Positions 29,401 to 37,300 of a DNA stretch of 64,000 bases are shown here, one piece after another. Source of the DNA: PNON01 sp963757065 (GTDB lineage: Bacteria; Chloroflexota; Anaerolineae; Anaerolineales; Anaerolineaceae); the NCBI GenBank assembly GCA_963757065.1, contig CAVWQC010000007.1, positions 868,001-932,000 on the forward strand, read 5' to 3'. Position 1 is the stretch's first letter; each line of letters begins with the position of its first letter. Below the pieces are notes generated by a model, which saw only the letters and a program-made list of their open reading frames with translations, made no database searches and was not told the origin of the DNA. Both the position numbers and the translations under genes were made by a program.

Positions 29401-30381
29401 AATGGAATGGCGGCTTCTGGTGATGTATCACCCAGTTCATACGAAGAAGAGATCTCAGCTCAAACCGTTACTTCGGATTTCCTTGCAGGAGATGATATTC
29501 AACTGCACATTGAAGTCGAAAACCAATACTCGACGGAACAAATTGCTTATGTACAATGGTACGTTTTTGACCCTGCAGATCGCGAAGTGTTTAATCTTGA
29601 GTGGAGAGGCAACTTAACGATTGCACCAGGAGTTACAGATTGGTATCTGCCCAGTACGATTTCTACTGATATTTTGGGTGGAGACTATCAATTCTTCGGA
29701 GTAGTCACATTTAATGGGGAAGATACTAATGATTATTCATGGTTCAACATCAATGGTATGCAATCTGTAGATGTTGTCGGAGTATATACAACAGATGAAT
29801 TAGGCGCCGCAGGTATAAGCCAGGAATTGGATACTGGGCGGACTGACTCTACGCAAACCAATCGTTTGGAGGGTAGCGATTATGATACAGTATTGGCGTT
29901 ATGGAAAGGCACAACCAGTAATCTTACCACTGTTGCCTGTAATGATGATATCGATGGGTTTTCAGAAGCCTGGCTGGAAGGAGTACCTGTTACAGCCGGT
30001 GTAACATATTACATAGAAGTAATGGATTTTGGAACACCTGGTGGTGGAAACCTGGCTCTTTCTGTGGATTTTGCGCCATCTCCTTCAAATGATGATTTCA
30101 ACACGCCAATTACCATTAGTACATTACCATACTCAACATCACTTAACATTAATGGAGCTACCCAAGCATCTGACGACCCTCCCCTCACAACATGTAATCG
30201 TCTGCCAGGTCAATCCAGTGTATGGTACCGATACACACCCTCCCTGGCTGGTGAACTCCAATTAGATACCGCTGGAAGCGATTTTAATACCATGCTGGCT
30301 GTGTGGAAAGGCAGCCGGGGGAGTTTAATACCCAACGGTTGTAACGACGATGTTGGATATGTGGAGGATGTCTGGGATTGA
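26488..30381 (+). CDS. Large secreted multi-domain protein: Ig-like, beta/gamma-crystallin-like, three FN3-type units, PPC-like repeats
   Basis: 1297 residues, very likely the middle of a larger protein, since its ATG has no ribosome binding site and its frame joins upstream coding. Seen in order: two Ig-like repeats beginning TTPPTGSW (about residues 15-230), each with SANASDN and EVRWS; a Cys-containing linker; a beta/gamma-crystallin or I36-like domain (about 322-425, IPSGWSVMLYEHGDRTGGKK); three about 175-residue units starting GPSTP, GPSTP and GPTVP (about 428, 603, 781), each with an FN3-like half (GYKVYRNG, GYHIYRDN, GFKIYRNG); and two PPC-like repeats with DTVLALWKG/NTMLAVWKG and CNDD. 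These are adhesion or substrate-binding modules. An in-frame TGA at 30379 cuts the second PPC-like repeat. Confidence 0.75.
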   Translation: MTILTQCYVPPTNDTTPPTGSWTSPSNNQTISSRSVTLSANASDNAGGSGVKEVRWSGKWGGNWYGIGLDSTAPYSMSWDLCNYGVPTGIVELGMEVLDNANKKWVYSEHFTNISITMNYTCNQNSTDITPPTGSWQSPFYGQTINSTSVTLSANASDNSGGSGVKEVRWSAKLNNQWTGIGTDKSAPYSYDWNMCTSGVPKGNVELGMEVLDNVDNKWVYSEHFPNIIINMNYTCGGNGGSTCDAASLPIDFTKCQEEGGGRCSFNGSKTVYYGANSCYKVQTKTDGVECNNDNFAPDPLPGVHKACYINNPPPPTCPTSGGVILYWNEGHGCGNTENDPGFRMRVGTGWQNMDGNFNEKASSVRIPSGWSVMLYEHGDRTGGKKCYYTNIINFGTEGNFPGTSTPINDRVSSIEVFNDIFCGELPGPSTPSLYYPNYGLNISYPQGITFLWGESGDNYTFEMTGGQSATTVTGLTDIQTKFSWLWPGVYSWRVIAFRNGMSAASEWRKFNVFPSVPGSVSVTTNSTATVTVNWTESSGGVDGYKVYRNGIQIASVGNGIRSYQVTGLPCSNTSTYSVRGYKGSLDSDERSATGSTTTCPVGPSTPFLSLPTHRKVVAYPQNVTFDWSDSGDSYTFDLSGLQTTEHRTNLTSSTTIVNAPLAGYYQWYVEAIRNGQTARSGTFELFVVPSAPASISATTNSSNAITINWTASTGGVTGYHIYRDNVLIQSIGATTYSYQVTGLSCDTTSTFSVSGHYGSSSYNEGPKKNITGTTLPCIVGPTVPTLISPANGARIPNPQAVVFDWSASGTNYTIEITGGTSPVTVSNTTDSLNFGSMWPKVYQWRVKAYRNGLWSAWSPYSTLNVPPGKPGSLNVISNSTSDVTLTWTDSPGGSYGFKIYRNGKLIDTVGSSAHTFPHRYQVSGLPCGDTSTYSIRGYIGSLNSDPINATGSTLACPKTVQVVSVFTTDGNGMAASGDVSPSSYEEEISAQTVTSDFLAGDDIQLHIEVENQYSTEQIAYVQWYVFDPADREVFNLEWRGNLTIAPGVTDWYLPSTISTDILGGDYQFFGVVTFNGEDTNDYSWFNINGMQSVDVVGVYTTDELGAAGISQELDTGRTDSTQTNRLEGSDYDTVLALWKGTTSNLTTVACNDDIDGFSEAWLEGVPVTAGVTYYIEVMDFGTPGGGNLALSVDFAPSPSNDDFNTPITISTLPYSTSLNINGATQASDDPPLTTCNRLPGQSSVWYRYTPSLAGELQLDTAGSDFNTMLAVWKGSRGSLIPNGCNDDVGYVEDVWD

Positions 30382-31304
30382 ACTTCGCTCTTAACCTCGC
30401 CGCTTTCTGCAGGAACAGTTTACTATATCGAGGTATCCAAATTTAATGGATTTATGGATACTGAAGGTGCAGCCTTAACTACCAACATTGGTTCGGGGAA
30501 AGTTGAGGCGAATACTACCGGTTCGCACAGGACTTGGGGTAGTGATATCAATGCCCAATTCTGGGGCGGCCAGATGGCCTTACATGCTGCATTTACAGCT
30601 TATCCTGTACCTGGAATAGTACCCTTAAGTAGTCTCAGGATGCGTTCTTATTGAATGACTTAACTCCTACTTTTGATTGGGGTGTGGCTGCTAATGGTCA
30701 AAGATATCAAATCCAGGTGGATAACATCAGTACTTTCTCCAGCCCGGAACAGGATAACATTGGCATCAATGACCAGATAAGCTTTACATCTTCAAATCTT
30801 GTCGATGGGAAGTATTACTGGCGGGTGAGAGCGATCAGCGATCTTGATGTACCTGGACCCTGGAGTAGCATACGCTCTTTCACGATCGACACCACTCCCG
30901 TTGAGTGGGGACCTTATGATGACAACAATTCGAGCATTGTCTACAATCCTGCCTGGGTTGCACAGACGATAAATGGTAACTTCGCCAATACCGAGCATTA
31001 TTCCACTGCCATAGGGAGTACTGCTGGTTTGACATTCAACGGCACTGGAGTAACACTTAAATTCCGAAAAGCAAGTGTCTTTGGCAATATGGAAGTCTGG
31101 ATTGATGGTAATTCGGTTGACACGGTTAACCAATTGAACGGGATCACACTTCAAGGTCAGAGTTGGATAAGCCCGGTTTATTCAAATGGAACACATACAA
31201 TCGTCTTGAAACATATCAGTGGGTCATATGTTTCATTGGATGAAATCATTGTCAATGGGCTGCGACGCAGACACGACCTCAACATGACTTATACACTTCA
31301 CTAA
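30382..31304 (+). pseudogene. Continuation of the large repeat protein beyond an in-frame stop and a frame change
   Basis: After TGA 30379-30381 the same frame stays open to 30654 (LLTSPLSAGTVYYIEVS), completing the PPC-like repeat. It then changes frame near SSPQDAFLLNDLTPTFDW. From 30651 an ORF of 217 codons carries an FN3-like stretch (LVDGKYYWRVRAIS) and a jelly-roll-like module (VYNPAWVAQTINGNFANTEHY to YVSLDEIIV). The frame change near 30625-30640 fits loss of one base, unlike the insertion pattern seen elsewhere, so real decay is likely here. Confidence 0.6.
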
Positions 31305-31839
31305 CGAAAACGACAAATACCTTGACACATACTCAAACAGAGCGCATCGGGTAGGCACATACGATGAAAGGAATGTGAATATTGTTTATACTGGAACGTG
31401 GGTGGCACAGTAATAACGGAAATTACGCAAATACTGAAAAATACTAAGGTGATTGGCAGTACAGCAGGGTTTACATTTAATGGAAATATGGTTGACATCG
31501 TTACGAAAAGCGAGTGTGTTTGGCAATATGGAAGTGTGGATGATGGTATTCTGGTGGATACATTAATCAGACAAATGGAGCGGTCTTCAAAAATAAGTTG
31601 GAAGAGCCGGTGTTATCTACTGGAGCGCATACGATTGTATTAAAGCATGTCACGTAATGTATGTCACATTGGATGCGATCATATCAGTGGTCTCTACTGC
31701 AACGCGACTTTGACAAATACAAAGACTCTACCTTACATTTACACATATGACAATGACACCTCTATGACATTTACAGTATTGACGAAATCACTACAATACA
31801 TTGACGCATACTTACCTCACGCACTCTAACGAAAGCATT
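31305..31839 (+). pseudogene. Degenerate second copy of the C-terminal module
   Basis: Fragments in several frames repeat the module at 30942-31260. IVYTGTWVAQ, NGNYANTEKY, IGSTAGFTFNG and RKASVFGNMEVW (the last near 31500-31545) match IVYNPAWVAQ, NGNFANTEHY, IGSTAGLTFNG and RKASVFGNMEVW. Multiple stops and frame changes leave no usable gene. A Thr-rich remnant follows up to the CBS gene. Confidence 0.6.
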
Positions 31840-32478
31840 TTACCGAATATCGATCACTTTTTCCAAAGTTGGCCAAATGGCTTTACTCAGCTTTTCCAGG
31901 GGAACATCCTGAACTTTCATCGTGATCTGTCCATATCCCGGGGCATCTCCAGCGGTCTTTACGAAAGCCACAATATTTCCACCTACATCCCTCACTGCTG
32001 AGGCTACCTCTGCAAATTTACCAGGCACATCTTTTACGATGAAAGATACTCTTACACCATCACATCGGGCGCCTAACAATTCAAGGAAAATGCGGAATAG
32101 ATTGGTTTCAGTAATAATACCGACTAATTTCTCTCCCTTCATGACAGGGAGTGCACCGATCTTTTTATCTGCCATGATACGTGCTGCTTCTTCGATGGGT
32201 GTATCTTCTGTTACTGTGATCACATCTTTCGTCATCACCCGTTCCACAGTGATCTTGCTCACCAGGTAGCTTATCTCCCACACACTCAAGGAAGTTGCTT
32301 CTGACGGGGAAGCATTCAGTAGATCACTTTCCGATACGATCCCGACCAGCTTTCCTTTTTTATCCACAACCGGAAACCGCCGGATGTGTTCCTTGCGCAT
32401 GCTTACCAATGCTTCCTGAACCGATTCTTCAGGGGATACTGTCAAGACAAGATTTGTCATTCGTTCGCCAACTAACAT
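31840..32478 (-). CDS. CBS-CBS-ACT domain protein (AcuB-like)
   Basis: 212 residues. Two CBS motifs: MTNLVLTVSPEESVQEAL to GIVSESDLL, and MTKDVITVTEDTPIEEAA to GIITETNLF. A C-terminal ACT-like domain follows (GVRVSFIVKDVPGKFAEVASAV). Such proteins sense adenine nucleotides and amino acids; the target here is unknown. GAGGAGA precedes the ATG. Its last codons (EKVIDIR) overlap the right 19-bp direct repeat, so insertion of the accessory block replaced the gene end without changing the protein. Confidence 0.88.
   Translation of the reverse strand: MLVGERMTNLVLTVSPEESVQEALVSMRKEHIRRFPVVDKKGKLVGIVSESDLLNASPSEATSLSVWEISYLVSKITVERVMTKDVITVTEDTPIEEAARIMADKKIGALPVMKGEKLVGIITETNLFRIFLELLGARCDGVRVSFIVKDVPGKFAEVASAVRDVGGNIVAFVKTAGDAPGYGQITMKVQDVPLEKLSKAIWPTLEKVIDIR
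31844..31862. repeat. Right copy of the 19-bp direct repeat (att-like), within the CBS gene end
   Basis: Identical to 22872-22890. The flanking bases differ at synonymous positions: the Arg codon is CGG here and CGA on the left; the stop is TAA here and TAG on the left. Confidence 0.85.
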
Positions 32479-32692
32479 GGATGGTCTCCTCTAGGTCTAT
32501 AATTTATGCTTATAAATATATTGTACAATCACTATTGTTAAATAACTATAAGAAGTGTAAAGTCTGCCAGGAATATCAAAAAATATCGATTAATTGACAG
32601 ATAACTCATGTCAGCTTAGTATGATTGATCTATGTGACTTTCCTGAATAATTTTCATCTGATTTAATAATTAGAATTTAAAACGAGGAAAAA

Positions 32693-33128
32693 ATGAAAAA
32701 ACAAAATAAACAAAATCTGAAATCACCATGGTTCTTGATATTCATAGGCTTGGTACTTGTTCTGGTAGCCGGTTATTTTTTATTAAAACCAGCCCCAACT
32801 CAAACAACAGCACTCCCTTCGGAAGTATCGGTAGCTGAGGCAGGCAACGCTGCGGGATGCAGGTGCTTTTGTTCTGGATGTGCGCCAACCGGAAGAATGG
32901 GAGCAAGCCCATATTCCAGGAGCGACATTAATTCCATTAGGTGAATTACAGGCAAGAAGCAATGAAGTCCCTAAGGACGCTAAAGTTTTGGTGGTTTGCA
33001 GATCTGGAAACCGGTCGCAGCAGGGAAGGGAAATTCTTTTGGCAGCCGGTTTTACGCAGGTGACAAGCATGTCCGGCGGGGTCACTCAATGGCAAGCTGA
33101 CGGAAACCAGGTGGTTAGTGGACCGTAG
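32693..33128 (+). CDS. Membrane-anchored rhodanese-like protein, one frame change
   Basis: An N-terminal anchor (WFLIFIGLVLVLVAGYFLL) and short linker precede a single rhodanese domain: DAGAFVLDVRQPEEWEQAHI, PGATLIPLGEL and the active-site loop VVCRSGNRSQQG with the catalytic Cys. The first frame ends at 32944, the second covers the domain. One extra G in GCGGGATG (near 32852-32855) restores a 144-residue protein. It could carry sulfane sulfur outside the membrane. GAGGAAAAA precedes the ATG. Confidence 0.82.
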
Positions 33129-33201
33129 TTGGTGTCCAGGTTGATGATCTTCCTATGGACATAAAGCCTCGAAAATGATAGAATTCACCCTGTTAAAGCA
33201 C

Positions 33202-33272
33202 TGGGGGCTCGTCCAATGGTAGGACTGCAGACTCTGGATCTGTATATAGAGGTTCGAATCCTTTGCCCTCAG
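33202..33272 (+). tRNA. tRNA-Gln (anticodon CTG)
   Basis: Full cloverleaf: acceptor TGGGGGC/GCCCTCA with one G-T pair; D-stem GTCC/GGAC; anticodon stem GCAGA/TCTGT with loop CTCTGGA (anticodon 33234-33236, CTG); T-stem AGAGG/CCTTT with loop TTCGAAT; discriminator G. CCA is not encoded. It reads CAG codons. It lies 66 bases upstream of glnS, whose product charges it. Confidence 0.95.
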
Positions 33273-33338
33273 CCTCTGGAATAAGCGCCCTGAACAATAT
33301 ATCAGGGCGTTTGTTTTTACCCTGAACAGGAGAATAAT

Positions 33339-35033
33339 ATGACCAACGACCTGACCACAACCCCTAACAGTAATTTTATTCAAGAGGCCATTGAAGAAGA
33401 TCTTCGTACAGGCCGTTTTGACCATGTCCAAACCCGATTTCCTCCAGAACCCAATGGCTACCTGCATATAGGGCATGCGAAAGCTTTATGCATCGATTTT
33501 GGAATGGCAGAGATCTTTGGTGGTGTGTGCAACCTGCGTTTCGACGATACAAATCCGGTGAAGGAAGATGTTGAGTATGTGGATGCCATCCAGGAAGATA
33601 TAAAATGGCTCGGGTTTAAGTGGGGAGATCAAGGTCCGCTCTACGCGTCAGATTACTTTGAGCAGCTTTACCAATTCGCCCTCCAACTGATCGAAAAAGG
33701 CAAAGCATATGTGGATGATCTGACTGCAGATGAAATTCGCGAATACCGCGGAACACTGACTGCGCCGGGAAAGGACAGTCCTTTCCGTTTGCGGTCGGTA
33801 GAGGAAAACCTCGACCTTTTCAAACGTATGCGGTTAGGAGAATTCCCCGATGGGTCTAGGGTTCTCCGTGCGAAGATCGATATGGCATCCAATAATATCA
33901 ATATGCGTGACCCAACCATGTATCGCATCATCCATGCTGCGCATCATCGTACCGGGAATGAGTGGCCGATTTACCCGATGTATGATTTTGCACATGGACA
34001 AAGCGATTCTGTGGAAGGGGTGACCCATTCGCTATGCGACCTGGCATATGAAGACCATCGACCATTATATGACTGGTTCATCACTGAATTGGATTTGTTT
34101 CACACCCGGCAAATCGAATTTGCCCGATTGAATATTACATATACCATCCTCAGCAAACGCTTCCTGAAGCAGCTGGTGGATGGAGAGTATGTCCGCGGAT
34201 GGGATGATCCGCGCATGCCGACATTATGCGGTATGCGCAGGCGTGGTTACCCGGCGAAAGCGGTGCGTACATTCATTGATCAGGTCGGAGTTGCTAAAAA
34301 AGAGAACATGATCGAGATCGAACTGCTTGAACACCTTGTGCGGGGAGAGTTGAATGTATCCGCAAACAGGGTGATGGGAGTCCTTCATCCTGTTAAGGTA
34401 GTCATAACCAACTATCCCGAAGGACAAGTGGAAGAGATCGAAGCAATCAATAATCCCGAAGATCCGTCGGCCGGTACCCGGAAAGTCCCGTTCGCCAGGG
34501 AAATCTATATTGACCAGGACGATTTTAGAGAAATACCTCCTCCCAAATATTTCCGTCTTGCTCCAGGCAAGGAAGTACGGCTGCGGTATGGTTATATTAT
34601 CAAATGTGAAGACTTCGTCAAGAACCCGCAAACGGGCGAAGTGCAGGAGATCCACTGCACCTATGACCCTGAGACTCGCGGAGGTTATGCTCCGGATGGA
34701 CGAAAAGTGCAGGGAACCATCCATTGGGTATCTGTGAAACACGCGCTTGATGCAGAAGTACGTATCTACAATCGGTTGTTTACAGAAGTTAATCCAAACA
34801 AGACGGAAGAGGGAAAATCCTTCCTCGATTACCTGAATCCGAATTCATTAGAGGTGTTGACCGGGTGTAAACTTGAGCCGAGCCTGACTTCAGCGAAGAT
34901 GGGCGATCAATTCCAATTTGAGCGAAAAGGTTTTTTCTGTGTGGATTTGGATTCAAAACCGGGAAAGCTTGTCTTTAATATTACTGTTCCATTGCGGGAC
35001 ACGTGGGCAAAGATCGACCCTGTGAAAAAGTAA
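33339..35033 (+). CDS. glnS: Glutaminyl-tRNA synthetase
   Basis: 564 residues, the GlnRS length. Class I signatures: PPEPNGYLHIGHAKAL (HIGH) near residue 30 and the KMSKS variant ILSKRF. The catalytic core has RFDDTNPVKE and the C-terminal two-barrel anticodon-binding part runs to the end. It charges tRNA-Gln directly with glutamine. GluRS-type non-discriminating charging is thus not the only route in this organism. Preceded by AGGAGA and by the tRNA-Gln gene. Confidence 0.96.
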   Translation: MTNDLTTTPNSNFIQEAIEEDLRTGRFDHVQTRFPPEPNGYLHIGHAKALCIDFGMAEIFGGVCNLRFDDTNPVKEDVEYVDAIQEDIKWLGFKWGDQGPLYASDYFEQLYQFALQLIEKGKAYVDDLTADEIREYRGTLTAPGKDSPFRLRSVEENLDLFKRMRLGEFPDGSRVLRAKIDMASNNINMRDPTMYRIIHAAHHRTGNEWPIYPMYDFAHGQSDSVEGVTHSLCDLAYEDHRPLYDWFITELDLFHTRQIEFARLNITYTILSKRFLKQLVDGEYVRGWDDPRMPTLCGMRRRGYPAKAVRTFIDQVGVAKKENMIEIELLEHLVRGELNVSANRVMGVLHPVKVVITNYPEGQVEEIEAINNPEDPSAGTRKVPFAREIYIDQDDFREIPPPKYFRLAPGKEVRLRYGYIIKCEDFVKNPQTGEVQEIHCTYDPETRGGYAPDGRKVQGTIHWVSVKHALDAEVRIYNRLFTEVNPNKTEEGKSFLDYLNPNSLEVLTGCKLEPSLTSAKMGDQFQFERKGFFCVDLDSKPGKLVFNITVPLRDTWAKIDPVKK

Positions 35034-35068
35034 ACCCTCGGAATAAACAGGCTTACAAGAATAATAAA

Positions 35069-35099
35069 AAAAATAGACGCATGATAAGCGTCTATTTTT
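35069..35099. terminator. Bidirectional terminator between glnS and the epimerase-like gene
   Basis: Perfect 12-bp stem AAAAATAGACGC/GCGTCTATTTTT with a 7-base loop, between convergent genes. Confidence 0.9.
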
Positions 35100-35119
35100 A
35101 TGTATTTAAGTAAATGGAT

Positions 35120-36111
35120 TTACGATGAGAAAACTCGCTTTTGAGCAGTAATAATGCGGTCACAAAGATCATTGAACCTGTCATCGATTACCATTTGCGT
35201 AGGATTGGCTCTATGCCAGGCTATGATCTCTTCCGCGCCGAGAGAAAACGGGGTGGTTGCGTTGAATTCAGGCACTGTCTTTTTGATCTTGGTATTGTCG
35301 AAAATACCGCAATGAGCTTTATCTCCCAGCAAACCGGCTCCCCAATCCTGATCGTAACTATTGATCACTTCTGAAGGGACATGAACTACTTTAGGTTTGA
35401 CACCTGCAGCGGTCGCAAGCGATTCAAAAATCTGGTTCCAGGTAAGCCACTCATCAGAGGTGATGTGATAGGCTTCACCCAGATGTAGAGGAATTTCCCA
35501 GCAAGACCATTGAACCCGCGGGCAAAATCAGTGTGGTGGGTCAAAGTCCATAATGATGTGCCATCGCCATGGATGATTACCTCTTTTCCTTGAAGCATCC
35601 GATCGATCGTTGTCCACCGACCTTGGATGGGTATGGAAGAGCGATCGTATGTGTGGGATGGCCGCACAATGGTGATAGGGTATTTCTCAAAGCGATAGGC
35701 TTCCATCAGCAAATTTTCACAGGCAATTTTATTTCTTGAGTATAGCCAATACGGATTATCAAGAGGAGTGGATTCGGTAATGGGTACTTTGGAGGGAGGT
35801 TTCTGGTAGGCCGATGCGGAACTGATAAAAATATATTGGCCGGTCTTCCCCCTGAAAAGATCAAGATCGATTTTTACTTGTTCGGAAGTGTATGCGACCC
35901 AATCCACGATCACATCGAAATTGATTCCTTTGATGACTTCAGTGACTGTCTCCGGTTTTCGAATATCAGCTCTTAATAAATGTGCACCCTCAGGAGGGAG
36001 TCGAAATGCCTGCCCGCGATTGAGCATGTACAACTCGATTCCACTTTGAACCGCAAGGCTGCTGCAGGCTGAACTGATTGTACCTGTACCACCGATAAAA
36101 AGGACCTTCAT
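35120..36111 (-). CDS. NAD-dependent epimerase/dehydratase (extended SDR), frame change
   Basis: About 329 residues after joining. The N-terminal MKVLFIGGTGTIS is a dinucleotide-binding motif; the catalytic YxxxK is YSRNK. The first frame runs to HHTDFARGFNGLAG. The next frame continues with PLHLGEAYHITSDEW and ends near TAQKRVFSS. Two extra bases in GGGAAATTCCT (around 35500-35507) restore NPLHLGEAYHIT, a typical end of this group. Substrate unknown. It is the last gene of the exporter operon, 9 bases after the HlyD-like gene. Confidence 0.82.
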
Positions 36112-36120
36112 TTTCTTACC

Positions 36121-37272
36121 TCATTTTTGGGGAAAGGTTACTTGCATGGTCATTCCCCATCTCAAACGGGGGTCAGGATCTACAAGAAGGATGTGTACCT
36201 TATATAACACGTCTCCACCTTTATTTTCAGGTGCCTGGCTGATCTCTTCTACCGTACCCTGAAAGGTCAAATCCGGCAGGGCATCCGCAGATAGAGTGAC
36301 TGATTGGCCAATGCTGACATTTACGACATCCAGTTCTGTCAGGTCGCTGGTATCCACATACCATTGACTCAGATCAGCGATGAGTACGGCCCACTTCTCA
36401 GGTCCAATCCATTCCCCGGCAGTCAGGTTGGTATCCACGATCATCCCATCGAATGGAGCTTTTAGATCAAACTGATCCAGGTTGTGTTGGGCAGCAGAGG
36501 ATTGGGCTTTGGCATTATCGAGGCGGGCGGAAGCAATGGCAAGCTTGTCTTTATCTGCACCAGTCTGAGTATTCTCCAGGGTTCGTTTTGCTTCAGCTTC
36601 GACAGCAAGCGCAGCATCCAGAGCGGATTTTAATACGTCCCGTTTGTTGACCAGTTTCTCCAGCTTTCGGATTGATTCATTGTAATCTTCCTGTGCTTTT
36701 TCCAAATCATCAGCAGCGTTTTTCCTCTTTGAATTGTCCTTATCCAGGCTGGCATATTTATCAAATTTCTCCTGGGCATCCATGAGATCATCCTTATATG
36801 TGACGATATCGGCCTCAGCTTCAATAATGTCATCCTCATTAGCTTCAAGATCAAATTTTTCCCAATCTTTGGCTGCTTTTGCACGGGCAGTTTGTGCATC
36901 ACTAAAAGCCTTCTGAGCTTCTGCCCTGGCAAGGTCAGCTGTTCAATTCAGGGTGTCAAGATCTTGTTGGGCTGAGACCAATTCAAGGGAAGCAGAAGCG
37001 TTTGCAGCCTGTGCGCTCTCACGATCTGCCAGGGAAACGAGAGTATCGCCCTTTCTCACGGTATCCCCTTTATTAATCAGGATCTTATCCACTTTACCCC
37101 GGGTTTGGAACGCCAGGTAGAGGTTATCTCCCGGGATAATATGACCTTCGGCAACAATTGCTGAGGGCGAAGACTCAGATGAAGGTTCAGGGGTTGGCGT
37201 CACTTTCGGTGTACAAGCTGTTAATCCAATCAATATGAGTATTGTTATGAGGAATACCGGTTTTATTTTCAT
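36121..37272 (-). CDS. HlyD-family adaptor lipoprotein with one in-frame stop
   Basis: 383 codons in a single frame, interrupted only by TGA at 36943-36945. Before it: a lipobox signal (GLTAC), a Thr/Pro/Ser spacer and the first lipoyl half (GKVDKILINKGDTVRKGDTL). After it: a long coiled coil (ADLARAEAQKAFSDAQ to LVNKRD), the second lipoyl half (DLKAPFDGMIVDTNLTAGEW) and a beta-barrel domain. The stop falls at the start of the coiled coil. Either a base error or a null mutation; neighbours argue for the former. Partner of the FtsX-like permease. Confidence 0.82.
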
Positions 37273-37300
37273 TTATTTCTCCTTCTGATCCATTTCCAAA

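Larger units (their letters stand above)
22872..31862. mobile_element. Putative genomic island inserted at the 3' end of the CBS-ACT gene
   Basis: About 9 kb bounded by 19-bp direct repeats. It holds a pentapeptide-repeat gene and a large, partly decayed secreted subtilase/FN3 gene region, both AT-rich and unlike the housekeeping neighbours. The right repeat supplies the end of the CBS gene and the left is an orphaned end beside a terminator. Integrases that target gene ends leave this pattern. No integrase or transposase is visible inside, so the element would be a remnant or was moved in trans. Confidence 0.5.

Noticed and set aside
30379..36945. UGA read as an amino acid (code change or selenocysteine)
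   Set aside because: TGA ends intact genes such as pstC, and no selenocysteine insertion structure was seen after the in-frame TGAs. Isolated substitutions or errors fit better.
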